Of a stretch of 64,000 nt of DNA, positions 44,389 through 57,699 are shown one piece after another; position 1 is the stretch's first letter; every line of letters starts with the position of its first letter. The position numbers were made by a program, and so were the translations under genes. Under the pieces are notes generated by a model. It had not been told where the DNA came from. It made no database searches and worked only from the letters and a program-made list of their open reading frames with translations. The stretch is from Limnanthes douglasii subsp. nivea. Taxonomy: Eukaryota > Streptophyta > Magnoliopsida > Brassicales > Limnanthaceae. The stretch is taken from assembly GCA_036936605.1 (NCBI GenBank), contig JAUPFV010000001.1, forward strand, positions 113,964,771 to 114,028,770, written 5' to 3'.

Positions 44389-44520
44389 TCATTTGATTAG
44401 TAGGAACAATAAGGTGATGAATAGATTAAGCTTAAAATTTAAAAAGAAGCTTAGTCATTTGATTAGTAAGAACAATAAGGCGATGAATAGATTAAGCTTA
44501 AAATTTAAAAAGAAGCTTAG
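44389..44520. repeat. 66-bp tandem duplication at the left edge of copia 3
   Basis: Units 44389-44454 and 44455-44520 both read TCATTTGATTAGTA.GAACAATAAGG.GATGAATAG and on to AAGAAGCTTAG. It overlaps the apparent start of the left LTR and blurs that boundary. Confidence 0.95.
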
Positions 44521-45055
44521 GTTGGTGTTCGGAGAGAAAGAAGAGAAGCACATATGAAAGCAACTAACTAATAATGGTGATAGAATATTAGTTTGTAACA
44601 ACAAATTTATTGATAGATCTAGAGTATATGGATCGTTTTTAGACTCTCAGGACAATCATTCAACATCTTGGTTGATGTTAATGAAGCACTGGCTTTTATA
44701 GTAGAAACTGATTCATCGTCTAACAATTGTATTAAATTAATAAGTAGTATATATGTAAGTAAATGTAAGTAATCACAACTATAAAAAGGTTAGTTTTGAC
44801 TGTGTAATAAACTAACTATTACTTTTCTCTTGTATAAGAACCCAACCAGTACATTGGGTATTGTTAAAGAAAAGAAAATCAATACAAGTTTATCTTTTCT
44901 TGTTTTACAAGCTTTGTTGTTCTTCAACAATATTGATCAATGACTCTGATGCTTTTGGTTGTTTGTAATTTGATCTGCACATAAGCAACAAGCCTCAAGT
45001 CTCACACCTGAGTAACAACAATAATTTCAAGCTAGATAGAATAAAAAAAATTACT

Positions 45056-45440
45056 ATGGAAGGCCATGATTATCCTAATTATCAAGAGCAGTCGTTTGTT
45101 TGGTACATTTCAGGTGATATTCCTTGTCCCCTTAAGGTTGTCTTTGACTCTGATGGAGTCTTGCAAGAGAATTCTCTTTATGAGGAATTGTATTTTATGG
45201 ATCAACTTCTGTAATGGTGGCTTTTCACTACCATATCACCTTATACAGCGGCCCATTTACTTGATCAAAAATCATCAAAAGAACTGTGGGATGCTTTAAC
45301 CAAACTTTATGGCTCACAAACTAGAGCTACAATTACCCTATTTAAGAGTGATTTGCAGAGGACGGGGAAATGAGGACTGGCCATGAAAGAATACTTAGCC
45401 AAAATGAAATCAATATGAGATAACTTGGCTTTGCAGGATG
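45056..45440 (+). pseudogene. Copia 3 gag remnant
   Basis: Opens MEGHDYPNYQEQSFVWYISG; after a shift HLLDQKSSKELWDALTKLYG and LFKSDLQRTGK fit the helical gag core (UBN2-type). Stops follow LQRTGK and KMKSI. Confidence 0.75.
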
Positions 45441-45739
45441 TACTGTGACCATTGATGATCTTTAATTCTCAGGTATTTGCTGGTCTAGACTCTGAATACA
45501 CTCCAATAGTAGTGAGTCTAGCAGTCAAGGATGGCTTAAGTTGGATTGATTATATAGGCAATAATGCTAAACTTAACTTCTACAAATGCTAAAACTGCAA
45601 ATAATGATCCAAGATCAACAAGCAACAATCAAAATGTAAGCGGACGAGCTGGTTACACTAAAGGCCAAAGACGGGGCTGCAAAGGCAGGTATAAAGCTAG
45701 CTACATAGGAATAAACACTAATAATATAGAGGAGGACGT

Positions 45740-46090
45740 AGAAGCATATATTCTCAAACATACCTACTTGCCAAATTTGTGGCAAGTTTAGTCATACTTC
45801 CTCCCAATTGTTATTTCAGGGATGATCCCAATGTCAAGGGATCTTTACCTATTAACCAACAAAATATGAAGTATAAATCAAGTGGTTGTCTACGAAATCA
45901 TGATCAAATAAATGACATCGCCTGGTATGCAGATTCCGGAGCTACATATCATGTCACAAACAACTTAGGATTAATGAACCAAAGGTTTAAGTTTAGAGGT
46001 AAGATTTTTGTCCTAGTTAGTAATGGCAAAAAATATCAAATTAAACATGTTACTATCTCTAATTTGATCTCACAAAAAACAAACCGGTAA
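45740..46090 (+). pseudogene. Copia 3 zinc knuckle and protease remnant
   Basis: A frame-shifted knuckle (CQ-CGKF-HT, ~45765-45800) precedes DIAWYADSGATYHVTNN at about 45920, where the catalytic DSGA of copia proteases is intact. Confidence 0.8.
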
Positions 46091-46349
46091 AGTTAGATAA
46101 CATTCTGCATGTTCTTATAATTTTCAAAAACATTTGGTTTATCTCTAATCTAATCTCTCGAAACAATGTTTATGTTGATTTTTTCAAGAATTTTTGTTTT
46201 GTGAAGGACTTTGCAACATGGAGGATAATTCTCACAGGTAAGGTCAGTGAAAGATTGTACTGCACTAATGTTTCATGGAATAAGTCTCCTAAAGTTCTTA
46301 GTGCAAAGTTTGTAGGTGGTCAGATGTCTAAGATTTCTTTGTTTTAAAA

Positions 46350-46760
46350 ATGGTACATGAGACTGGGTCATCCAGGTCATCAATTGCTTTCCAAGATATG
46401 CAGTCATTATAATATTGTGCTTAATAAAAAAGATTTCAATGTTTGTGATTTATGTCAGCTTGGAAAGTCTCACATGCTTCACTTTTCTAAATCTATGTCT
46501 TATGCTTCTAATGTTTTTGAGTTAGTCCACTCTGACCTATGGGACCAACCCCATTGCAAACAAGAAATGGTTTTAGGTATTATATCCTGTCTTTAGATGA
46601 CTATAGTCGATTTTCCAGGGTTTACCCTCTTAAATATAAAGGTGATATTTTTCCTATAATTCTAAAATTTTAATCACTTGCTGAAAAATCAATTTGATAA
46701 GAAAATTAAAGTCTTGCAAACTGATAGAGGAGAAAAAAATTTAAAGCCTAACATTTTCTA
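46350..46760 (+). pseudogene. Copia 3 integrase remnant
   Basis: The zinc-binding segment (RLGHPGHQLLSKIC ... VCDLCQLGKSHML) is intact, followed by VFELVHSDLWD with the first catalytic Asp, then LDDYSRFSRVYPLK and LQTDRGE in other frames. Confidence 0.8.
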
Positions 46761-47879
46761 AGAGTTGTTGTATAGACCTAAGAAAATCATATCCTCATAC
46801 CTCTGTTGATACTAGCTTAACTCTCTTAGCTCAGTCCCAACTACCATATTCTTACCGGTATGATGTTGTAAGCACAACCACTTACTTAGTTTATAGACTT
46901 CCAACCATACTCAATCCTATAAATCACCTTATAATTATTTTATAAGAGACATTGTGACTATACTAATCTTAGAATATTTGGTTCTTCATGTTGTCCATGT
47001 ATTAGACCTTATCAACAGTACAAGTCTGGCTTTCATTCCCTAAAATGTGTCTTTCTATGGTCTTTTGCCACCCATATAGGTTATAAATGCATTATTCCAA
47101 CTAAAACTTCTAATGTTTATGCATGTTTTGTTTAATAAAGAGGACTTTCCTCGTTATCACAATTTATTTAATGTCAAGTAACCTAAGTCTATAGTGTTTG
47201 TCTCAATGTCAGATTGGTTATCTTCTCTTCCGAAGATGTCTAGTGTGTCTACCTTTTATGAAATTTCAATGCAACACAATTCTAAATCAACCATTTTTAC
47301 TTAATAATAATTAATACCTGATAATTGTCCAGAAGCCGAGCCAACTCATCTCATTACCTTTTTTTCACATGTTCGTACACAAAATATAAACCTTTCATTA
47401 GTGTCACCTCATGTATAGCCTTTGACTAGTACAAATACAGGATGCACGCAGTCTAATATTTTTATAACTCAACAATGTTCTATACCATAATAGTTACCTC
47501 ATACTCAAGCCAACCTTTATGTACCTATACAACTACAAACTGACCATGCTTCTAAAGTCACGCATACAAGGTATGATTTGTCAACATCCTTGTCACTAAA
47601 TTAACAAAACTAACACATTAGTTATATCAACATTCATCTCATAAATCCATGGCCAAGACAGGTAACTCTAAGCGTAAACACATATATACTAGTTTAACCA
47701 TAAATTGTATGACTTCAATTAGGAAATCAACAAGTTTTAAGGAGGATTTTTTTATCCTAACTGGCCGAAGGCTATATAGTCTAAATTTAAAGCTCTTCAT
47801 TGTAATCATACTTGGTCATTAATACCATGGAATCCTGGTGTGAATAGGCTATAAATGGGTTAATAAATTAAAGTATGGT

Positions 47880-49140
47880 GTTGATGGGTATCTATAGAGG
47901 CATAAAGCTAGGTTAGTTGCCCACAATTTTCATCAACCATAGGAGCTAACTTTGATTAAACCTTCAGTTATGTCATCAATTCATCTACAATAAGGTTGGT
48001 GTTAAGAATTGACGTGTCCAAAAACTGGGGCCTACATTAGTTGGACATTAACAATGATTTTCTTAATGTTTTTCTACATAAATTGTGTTCATGGCACAAC
48101 CTCAAGATTTTGATCATCACAAGCCACAAGATGTGTGCAAATTATATAAGGCTCTCTATGGTCTTAAGCAAGCTCCAAGGGCCCGATTCTCTAGATTAAG
48201 AGATGTACTACTTGGATAGGGCTTTCTTAACTCTAAAGCTGATAATTCAATGTTCTATTATATCACAGAAAGGGTTATTTTGATTATTATCATTTATGTG
48301 AATGATATTATTATGATTGGTAATCAATCTCAAGACTTACAAAAGTTCATCAATAGCTGCATTCTCTATTTTCTCTCAAAGATCTAGGTAATGTCCATTT
48401 ATTTCTTAGAATATAGGTTGCTAGAGATGAGACTGGCCTATATATTACTCAACGGAAATATATGGACAATCTACTTATAATAGCTGGTATGAATTAGTTT
48501 AAACCTTTTGTTACTCCAATAACTGTTGGGCACTCTCTGTTCATTCATGATTGCATCTTGCTCTCAGACCCTATAGAATACAATAGCTTATTAAGGTCAC
48601 TTAAATATCTACTTATTACAAAATTTTAGACATTTATCTAAAACATGTATCACAGATTATCCTCACTAGCTTTTCTTATGTGGACTGGGTAAGCTCTGTT
48701 CATGATCGTAAATCACTTGGTCGGTATTGTGTTTTTCTAGGTGAATATTTTATTTATTGGTCTTCTAAGAAACAATAGGTAGTTACCCATTCTAGCACTA
48801 AGTCAGAGTACCGAGTTCTTACAAATTTTTCCTCTGAACTTATGTGGCCTCAATCAATTCTTTGTAAAGTAGGGTTAGCATTAGATTGTTCTCTAGTGGT
48901 TTTGTGTGATAATTTAGGTGATTTTTCTATTGAATTTAACCTTTTTTCCATGCTTGGATGAAACACATCGAGATAGATTGCATTTCATTCGTGAGCAGGT
49001 TCTTCTACGAGCATTGGAGATTTGTTCCATTCCTTCTCATGATCAAACGACATATTCATTTACCAAATCCATATCTCATGCTCGATTCATCTTGTTAAGA
49101 GACAAATTTGGGCTATGTTTTACTCCACTTCATTTGAGGG
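47880..49140 (+). pseudogene. Copia 3 reverse transcriptase and RNase H remnants
   Basis: Reverse transcriptase pieces include LDI-NDF and the active site as IIIYVNDIIMIGN at about 48287-48325, where the first Asp of YVDD is Asn. RNase H scraps (SSKKQ-VV, STKSEYR) lie at 48760-48815 and the C-terminal HI..D..HFIREQVLL at 48960-49000. Confidence 0.7.
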
Positions 49141-50979
49141 GGTGGGGGTGATAAAGTAAGGTTTAAAGCTCAAGAAAAAACTAAAGTTGGAGTTAATTTT
49201 TTGAGTTTAGTGTTTGAAGAGAAAAGGCATAAGACGAGAAACAGGGTTGTGTTTTTAGGAGACGGTTAACTAACGATGGTGATAGAATAGTAGTTCGTCA
49301 CAACAAACCTATTTCACATGAAGTATATAGATCAGTTCAAGACTCTCAAAATAATCTTTTAGGGCCTTGGTTGATGTTCGTGAAGCATGAGCTTCTATAG
49401 TAAAGATTGGTCCATACTCCAACAATTGCATTAAGTTAATAAGTAGTACATATGTAGGTAAATATAAGTAGTTACAACTATAAAAAAAAGTTAGTTTTAA
49501 CTGTGTAACAAACTAACTACTGCTTTTTGTGTGTATAATAAGACATATAGTACATTAAGTATTTAAAAAAAGATAAGCAATATAATCTCTTTATCTTTCT
49601 TGTTTTATAAGCTTTCTTGTTCTTCAACTGATGAATTTTTTTTTATGACTCGTTTAGTCGGGTGAAATAAGTCAATGATCAATTAAGAGATTTATTGGAT
49701 CATATAAGTTAGTAGGTGAAATAGGTAGGTGAGTAATCCACCTACTTAATATACAATATTTTTTTAGATGTTTTATCGTTCTTAGAATATTGTCTCATTA
49801 ATACTTTGCTGGTAAAATTAAAAAAGAATAAAACCCGAACGAAATAAAAAAAAAGGTATAATTTTAGAATTAATGCATTCGAAGGTTGATTCCCATTATC
49901 AAAACTTCTGGTGAGATCATTGATGGTAAATATGTTGTAATCCAACTCATAGACTAGCTTTCTAAGTATCATTGCTAGCAGTGATTTGGTGAATAAATCT
50001 GCATAATTTATACATAATTGTATCTTTTGGATACAAATCTCTTTATTTTTTAAGGTATTGAGAATAAAATAACTTTGATAAAAATATGCTTAGTTTTGTC
50101 GCTCTTGATATAACCAGGCTTTACTTGTGAGATACATGCAACATTAACTCATATATAATGGTTGGTTCTTTTGTAATAAAAGGTAGCCTACTTGAAATTC
50201 AAATATGACTGATTAACAATCTTAACCAAATACATTCTCTACTAGCTTCATGAAGTGCGATAATTTCATAGTGAATAGAAAATTTAGTTGTAAAGCTTTG
50301 TTTCAACGACCTCTACGAGACTGTAGTACTGGTATTCGTAATCATATGACCATTTTGTGAAATTCTTGTGTGTGGATCAAAGAAATAACCAACATATATA
50401 TAATTAGCTACAAAGAATGCGATACACCCGCTTGGAGTAACATAGTTCATAGTTTGTAGTAACCCAAAGATATAGAATGATATGTTTCACACCATAGCAA
50501 TGTATATTTGTAGGACCAGCGTTGTATCTTTTTAATAAATTTACTACAAAATAAATTTCAAGTATTGTATATCCAGTAAGGTAAAATAATACTCATATTG
50601 CACTTAAATATGGTACTTATGGGCCAATAAGAGCTTATTTATCTTCTTTTGGATGAAAATGGTTATTCTTGTCAAGTGATCTTACAACCATAGGAATACT
50701 TAGTGGATAAGCCTCACTTATATTGAAACGTTTTAACAGTTTCTCACTAAATGTCATATTATGTATAAGTATGTCATTTGGGTAATGCTCAATACACAAT
50801 CTGAGGTAATAGTTAGTTTTTCAAAAATCTTTGATCTCAAATTCACTTTTTAAACATTCAATTGCTTAAGAACCTTTTCACGAGTTCCCACCAAGTTGAT
50901 AGCATCAACATCTACAACTATGATAGTAAATCGTATTGTTGTCTTCTTTATAAAAATATGTGGATAAATAATATTCTTT

Positions 50980-51250
50980 ACATATCTTAAATTTATCCAG
51001 TACTCAGTAAAACGATTATACCACATTCATCCAAACGTTTTTTATCCATATAAATATCTTTTTAAAGTTTGAGTGAATACATGTGGTGTGGTTTACTTTC
51101 GCATAATCTAAATATTTTTTGAATTTTCATATAAACATATGTATCTAACTTTCCATACAAATATGTTGTAACTACATCCATTAGATGCAAATCAAATCCA
51201 TTAGAGACTACCATACTTATCAAGTATCGGAATGTAATAACAACCATAAC
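50980..51250 (-). pseudogene. Copia 4 reverse transcriptase remnant
   Basis: The minus strand reads FDLHLMDVVTTYLYGKLDTY and VYMKIQ, the classic copia DVKTAFLYG and VYMxxP stretches, with a Val for Lys change beside the catalytic Asp. It ends in a stop at 51062; the next scraps read IYMDKKRLDE. Confidence 0.8.
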
Positions 51251-51789
51251 AGGGGAATATGTTTTTTCGTAGTCAATCTCACATCTATGTGAGCAACTTT
51301 ATAGCGGAAAATTTCATATCTCTCATGTTGTTTTTGTACGAAGACCTATTTATAACCTACGTGGTTGAAAGTTTTTTGGAGTTTGGACTATAAATCCAAA
51401 ACATTACATGTAGTGAGAAAGTCTAACTCTGCTTCAATGACATCCTTCCAGTTTAACCAATCATGTATTTTATAATATTATTTTATATATTATGACTCAT
51501 AATCATAAATATCCATATTAATCTCCGTAGCTAGTGTAATGAGAAGTTTTCATCGACAAGAACTTTGTTACGATCTCATATTTCCTTGCATGCAAAGTTA
51601 ATGGAAATTTATTTATTTTGGGGCCCAATTTGCATGCTTTATCTTGAATGAGCTTTGTCCATTATCACATATTACACTTGTTGTTGCATGTGCTTTATGC
51701 ACAACGACATAGCTAACAAGACGAGACTCGTGATGTCTTAATAATTATAATAATTTATTGTTATTTTATACAATAAACATACCAGAAAT

Positions 51790-52282
51790 TAATTCTGAAT
51801 ATTTTTAAAAATAACACTCTCGATAATGTTGATGTACGACAATATTGGAGGCAAGAAACATGGTAAATATTTTCTCTAGCATTTGTTCTTTAGTTATAGT
51901 TTCACCATAAAATTTTAGGTGTTAGGTAATTTTGAACAATACTGAGTTATATTTTGATACAAACTTAAATTTATGTATACAAAGATTTAACCATCCATCT
52001 TGAGCTTTTATCTTCAGGTGATCATATATTTCCTTTAAGTAATTATGTACAACATCGGGATATTTTCCAGTAAGACATTCATAAGTTAACCCTCGTGGAT
52101 ATGATGATGGAGGAGTATTACAACCAACCCTCTACCCTGGTGAGATGCATAATTTTTTTCTCTAATATGTTGGCAAGAGTTTTAGATTGTATGTGTAACT
52201 CATCATCTAAACACAATGAAATATAGTTGGCTCTAAAAATGTTTACAACTTCAAACTCTAGCTTAGTTGAATTTGATGACAT
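51790..52282 (-). pseudogene. Copia 4 gag remnant
   Basis: ATG at 52282; MSSNSTKLEFEVVNIFRANY then LCLDDELHIQSKTLANIL open the gag, then stops and shifts accumulate. Later pieces recalling KAQDGWLNL and EKIFTMFLASNIVVHQHYRE can be followed to about 51810. Confidence 0.75.
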
Positions 52283-52664
52283 GTTTAAAATTATATTTAC
52301 TTCTCAGTGTATATAGCGCATTTTATATCACAAACAACAAAATTCAAGCTTAACGTGTTTTAATTATATTTATAGACAAGACTATAATAGATATGATTAC
52401 TTTTGATAATTATATAACAGTAGCTTGAATATGATGAGTATAACTATAATTTTTTCTATTAAACTTGAAAGTATTGTTTACATTAACATGAGTATTTATA
52501 AAATAAAAGTGATGAGCCATCCATTAGGTAAAAAAACTAGGTGAATCACCATCTATGACTCATCTAGTGAGGTGAAATAAGACGGTGATCCAAGTATGTG
52601 ACTCATTGGATCATGCAAGCTAGTAGGTGAAGTAAGTAAGTGATCTAGATAGGTGAGTAATCCA

Positions 52665-53083
52665 ATTACTTGATATATATAAATTTAGAGTACCAAAATA
52701 ATCCAACATCACGTCTTAAACTTTTAAATATTTTAATTGATTGAATTAATTTTAGAATGGTTATACTGGTATTTAATGAGTGTGCTTCTGATTTAAATAC
52801 GTTAAATATTGATTTGGCCGAGGAAAAATTATAAAAAATAATTTAACATAATGTAACTAGAAAGTAGTGATTGATAGAGTAATTACTTCAAGTTTATCAA
52901 TACCGTGAATGGTGAAAATTGTATAGTTAGCTACTTGCTTATGGGTGTTATTTATATTTTTTTAGGTTATAAGTGATTCTTTCTATAATAAATGAGATAT
53001 GATTCGAATTTTATATATTATTTCTAAGCTGAAGACTAAGAATACTATGTTATTTGACTTAGTATACCCATAAGCATCAGACT
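52665..53083. other. AT-rich gap between copia 4 and the gypsy element
   Basis: No feature recognised. Confidence 0.4.
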
Positions 53084-54279
53084 TGATGATGATAGACTTA
53101 TCCAAAGTGCAAATCGGACAAATGGATGATTAAGCTATCATTTATTTTATACATAGGAAATTATAAATAACTTAGATTATATGTACTAACCTTATTTGAT
53201 AACTAAGCTTAGATAAATAGCTCATTGACATGTTCGCCCCGTTACGCCCAATAGGCTTAAGTTGTCTATAAATAGGTTTTTAGATCATTTAATAAGGGTG
53301 GTTGAAAACTCATTTACTCTAAGCCTAGTCTGTCAAATATTCTCTCTCTAAATTAAATGCTAGCAACTTAATTCTATGTCTACCTTCCATCTAAAAATCA
53401 ATTATTTCTTACAGTATTATCAAAATATCCATCCAAAAATCATTGACCTGATCACTGACGACTATAATGGGAGCACTATAAAGGTACCCGGATAACAATA
53501 TCTAAAACCTTTGAGTGTTAAAAGTGCCTTTGTAAAAACCGAAGCATAGATTTTGAAATGCAAACAGATCCTACCCAGGAAATAAGAGAGTTAGAACAAA
53601 AAAATCTAACCACGTACTGTATATGATTGATTAAAAGTAAGAATTGCTGCTCATGTAAAAGGAATGTGACCAGCTATGAGTGTAAATTGAGGCATTAAGG
53701 TTTAAAAAAGAAGTTGTCATAACCCATCAGGATAAAATCCAATCATAGGTCCAAAGATATGAAGGAAAATAAGGTATTAATGAAGAAGTTATAAACCCAG
53801 ATATTAAACATAGTCCATATAAGTATCAGAAAGTTCATTCCCAAAAAACTCATAATTCTTAAAAAAAACGTAAAGATATGGATCGTTACACTTCTTCAAA
53901 GTCCAGTTAGGATTCAGTGGATGAGTCTGAGGTGTATTCTTCCTTTTCGAGTAACGATCACTACCATAAAGAGTGAAAAAAAAACATTATGATAAGCATT
54001 ATTCGAAGAAACATTCCAATTGACATCATAAGTCGACTGAACAACAACATTTTTTTGGATAAAATAAAACATTAGAAAAGTAAAGAAAAAACATAACGTA
54101 AATGAAAGGTAAAAGGATAGAGAGACTATAACACTGACGATCAAGTGAATGATCAGTTTGTTATTCAGTCTCAATCGGGTATGTTTGCAACAGTCATTGA
54201 TGATCATCAATCTAGTTAAGGACATAACTGGAAGCAATCACCTTTTTTTTTTGCAAAGATTCTCTTTGTCCATCTGCCC

Positions 54280-54760
54280 AGACGGTTCGATATTTTAAAA
54301 ATAGAAAAGTTTGATAGGATTAAGGACCCGAACAACCATCTTGAACAATTCAAGAACTTCATAATGAATTTTGATGACGACCACAAATTGTTGTGCTGAG
54401 ATGTTTCCCAAACTTCAATGATGGTGCTTTAAAGTGGTATAATTGGCTTCCGCAGGGGTCAATCAAGAGTTTTGACATGTTCTGTATGCCTTTTTGAAGG
54501 TAGTTTGTGGGAAGTAAAAAATAAAAGGAAATTGAGACACAATAGTTTAGTGTCGTCAGTTTATTAGGGAAAACTTGAAGGATTACACCAAGCACTTTCT
54601 AGAAACCAAAAATGGTTTGCCAGACTGCTTCGAACAAGTACCTATAGTTGATTTTAGGTAAGGTTTTCTTCATGAAGAATTGTTTAACAATGTCACTAGG
54701 AAAAAAACAATGTTCTTCGGAGGTTTGTTATGACAGGTTGAAAAAATAATTAGAGCAGAA
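54280..54760 (+). pseudogene. Gypsy gag remnant
   Basis: ILKIEKFDRIKDPNNHLEQF then KNFIMNFDDD matches the start of the gypsy retrotransposon gag domain. The rest continues in changing frames with several stops. Confidence 0.75.
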
Positions 54761-54932
54761 AAGACTAATAGACTAAAATTTCCTAATTAACCTAAGAACA
54801 ATTCAGTTGGTTCTCAACAACAAACAACCGTTAGTTCCTGTCCGAAACACTACGGTCAAAATATCCCTCGGACAAAAGCAAGCCAATATTCACAAGGACA
54901 AACAGTTTAGGCACAATGGAAATTAGTGGGTC

Positions 54933-55347
54933 TGGCCTGATCACTTTGCATAATTAATTGAGAGCATTGCCACCGTTTGCAAGAAGGAAAATAATTTTAT
55001 GAAATTTAGAAGGCCACCAATCATTCAACCTCCGAAGGAAAATTAAAATAACTAGTTTTGTAGGTATCACAATGACGTAGGCCATACTACAAGGTTTGTA
55101 TTGTTTTAAAGTAAGAAATTAAAATTTTATTGAAAATGGCATGGCTTGATCACTTTACATATTTAACAGAGAGCGTTGCCACCATCTACGAGAAGGCAAA
55201 TAATTTTGTGCAATTTAGAAGACCACCACTCATTCAACCTCTGAGGGAAAATTAAAATACCGGGTTTTGTAGGTATCACAATTATGTAACCCGTACTATA
55301 AAGGATTGTATTGTTTTAAAATAAGAAATATTAAAATTTTATTGAAA
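54933..55347 (+). repeat. 209-bp tandem duplication carrying the gag zinc-binding motif twice
   Basis: Units 54933-55141 and 55142-55347 run colinear from TGGCnTGATCACTTT to ATTTTATTGAAAAT. Each includes FCRYHNDVGHTT or FCRYHNYVTRTIKDC, the CxxH..GH.T..C element near the end of Tat gag proteins. Copy 1 keeps Gly-His but lost the final Cys; copy 2 keeps the Cys but lost Gly-His. Confidence 0.85.
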
Positions 55348-55799
55348 ATAAAAAATTAACGACCTTTATCAAAGCGCAATCGCGATATAGATCACAAGAA
55401 CCAGTGCTTGGTCAGATTGTTGTTTGAATTTTTGGCTCTTAAAACGTTACAAAATGTGAAAACTAAAAAGTAATAGCAATTACTATAGTCCTCTTTGGAA
55501 TCTGGCAAGGTAAATGATCTGAGGGAGTCTCATGGTTTGGTTATTCCTGACAAATATGTCGAGTCATACATTTCACTAAATGGGAAATATGTAAGGATTG
55601 GAGCCTAGTTTCTACCAATCGTAAAGGAACAATTCTTATATTTTTATCTAAAAAATTGGATATGTTCGTTTGGTGTACTAAGGATGCAACAGGTGTTCCT
55701 GTAGATATTATTTTTCATAGTCTAATACGACATGATGTATGTCCTTTTATAGAGAAACGGAAGGATTTTTCTGTTAAAAATCTGAAGCTACTATTAAAA

Positions 55800-56480
55800 A
55801 AGTAGATCGATTGACAAAAATAAGGAATATTCGGGAATCTCAATACCCTTTATGGATAACAAACCCAATGTTTGTGAAAAAAAAGAATAGAAAGTGGTGT
55901 ATGTGTGTTGACATCACATATCTAAACAGATCTTGTCCGAAGGATCCATTTTGCATCCGTAGAATTGATCAACTAATAGATTCTACTTCTTAAAATATAT
56001 TGTTATCATTAATGGATGCATTTTCAGGTGAGACCAATATAATACTACGTTCGTAACAGGTAGGGGCCTCCAGTTCTATAAATTTATAGCGTTCAGATTG
56101 AAAAATGTTGGGGCCACTTATCAGCGTTTAATAAATAAAGCTTTCGATAACCAAATTGGAAAAAATATTAAGGTTTACATTAATGATATGTTAGCAAACA
56201 AATATGAGGGATGAAGATTATTTTTCCAACCGAAAGGAAACTTTCTTCAATCTAAAATCCATAAACTTGAAATTAAATCCAAAAAATGTACATTTGGAGC
56301 ACGATACAATTTTTTTTCGGGTTATGTTATTAGTGAAAAGGGTATTCAATCTGATAAAGTACAATTAAATATGTTGCTTGCTATGGTTCCTCCCAAATCT
56401 ACCAAAGAAGTTCAAATACTAACCGGAATATTGGCTGCACTAATTAGATTTATATCAAGTTCTTTGGATAAGTGTGCACT
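55800..56480 (+). pseudogene. Gypsy reverse transcriptase remnant
   Basis: IRNIRESQYPLWITNPMFVK, KWCMCVDITYLNRSCPKDPF and LLSLMDAFSG are clear. The active site reads KVYINDMLAN at about 56173-56202, with Asn for the first Asp of YVDD. LNPKKCTFGARYNFFSGYVI and VQILTGILAALIRFISSS complete the domain before a TAG near 56490. Confidence 0.85.
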
Positions 56481-57044
56481 ATTTTTCTAGGTGTTAAAAA
56501 ATGCGTAAGAGATTAATTGGACTTTGGAGTGCGATGACAACTTTACCAAAAAAATGGTCTTCTCTAGAGAACCAAGTCAACTATGAGTGAAAAGTTATAT
56601 ATTGACTTGGCAATATTCGATTACGCAATAAGCGCAATTTTGGTTTGGGAAATTAATGGTTACACTCTCCTTATTTACTATACAAGAAAAGTTTGTTGAA
56701 TGCTAAAAAAATATACTTAAAGCTATAAAAGTTGGCTTTAGCTCTAGTAGTAGCATCCCAAAAAATGAGACCTTATTTTCAAGCACATTCAATTACGATT
56801 CGAACTTCCATTCCTCTTAAAAATACTCTACAAAACCAAATGTGTTGGGTCGAATGACTAAATGGTCAGTAAAAATAAGAGATTATGATATTGAATTTGT
56901 TCCTCAAATAGCAGTTAAGGCATAATATATGGCATATTTTCTGGTCGAATTCCATTCTGAATGACCACATATCGAATCACATATTTAGAAGCTTGTAAAT
57001 GAATGGACAGTTTAAAAAGATAGAAGGTTAAGCATTTCAGGTTG

Positions 57045-57345
57045 TGGGGCATGGATTTACTTACCATCTCCTTTCAGATATTTAATGTACCAAACAATAC
57101 GCTTTGGTTTCAAGGCATCAAATAACGAATTAGACTACGAGGGTCCATTGGCAGGGTTAAGGCTTGCCCAAATTTTTAGTGCTAATTTTTTTTTAATAAG
57201 TGATTCGCAATTGCTTATAAACCAAACAATGGGGCAATATGAAGCTAGAAAAGATCATTTGGTAAAATATCTGAAGGTGTTGAGGGAGAGGGCAATATTA
57301 TTCAAACATGATGAGTACAAACACGTTCCAGTGCCTAAAATTTGA
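57045..57345 (+). pseudogene. Gypsy second (archaeal-type) RNase H remnant
   Basis: The longest surviving open piece: TIRFGFKASNNELDYEGPLA then GLRLAQ, SDSQLLINQTMGQYEARKDH and LVKYLKVLRER. The Glu of NNExxYE and the Asp of SDSQ are kept. Confidence 0.85.
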
Positions 57346-57699
57346 TGGTTAATTCATTATCTAATATTTCTTACATCGAAGGGCAATCGTGGATCTTGAT
57401 ACAAGAATACCCATTAATATTAACAGACCCTGAGGTTGGATCAAGTACTGAATTTTTTTTCCAAGTCTCAACCTCTAGAGAAATATTAGATATAAGAGAT
57501 AAAAAAAAATCATTATTAAATAGACTTTACATATTAATAAAATATTAAAAGCTAAGGTTTAAAACACATGGTTTCTTAGTCCTTGGGGATATCCGCTATA
57601 ACATATATTTAAGTAGCCATGTTTATGATACCTTGGGGTTGATGAGTCTTCGATAGTGTTATCTGAACTACATGATGGTGAAGTTTATATCCATTGTTG

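Larger units (their letters stand above)
44415..49627 (+). mobile_element. Ty1-copia element 3 (about 5.2 kb)
   Basis: Left LTR about 44415-44936 and right LTR 49149-49627 share long blocks, such as TAATGGTGATAGAATA.TAGTT, AATTAATAAGTAGTA and CTTGTTTTA.AAGCTTT.TTGTTCTTCA. The right LTR follows a purine tract GAGGGGGTGGGGG. On the + strand the interior has gag (45056 on), protease, integrase, reverse transcriptase and RNase H, all broken by stops. No target duplication could be confirmed; the 66-bp duplication covers the left edge. Confidence 0.85.
49632..52664 (-). mobile_element. Ty1-copia element 4, short LTRs, internally deleted (3.0 kb)
   Basis: Repeats at 49632-49740 and 52542-52664 both start TGAAT and end GTGAGTAATCCA, sharing ATGACTCnTnTAGT and GTAGGTGAAnTA; they act as LTRs of about 110-123 bp. 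Internal sequence reads on the minus strand: gag from 52282 (MSSNSTKLEFEVVNI, an older relative of the common plant copia gag), a reverse transcriptase segment near 51247-51060 and an RNase H end at about 50010-49870. Protease and most of integrase are missing. The left end abuts copia 3 with only a few bases between. No target duplication matched, so the boundary is a best estimate. Confidence 0.75.
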
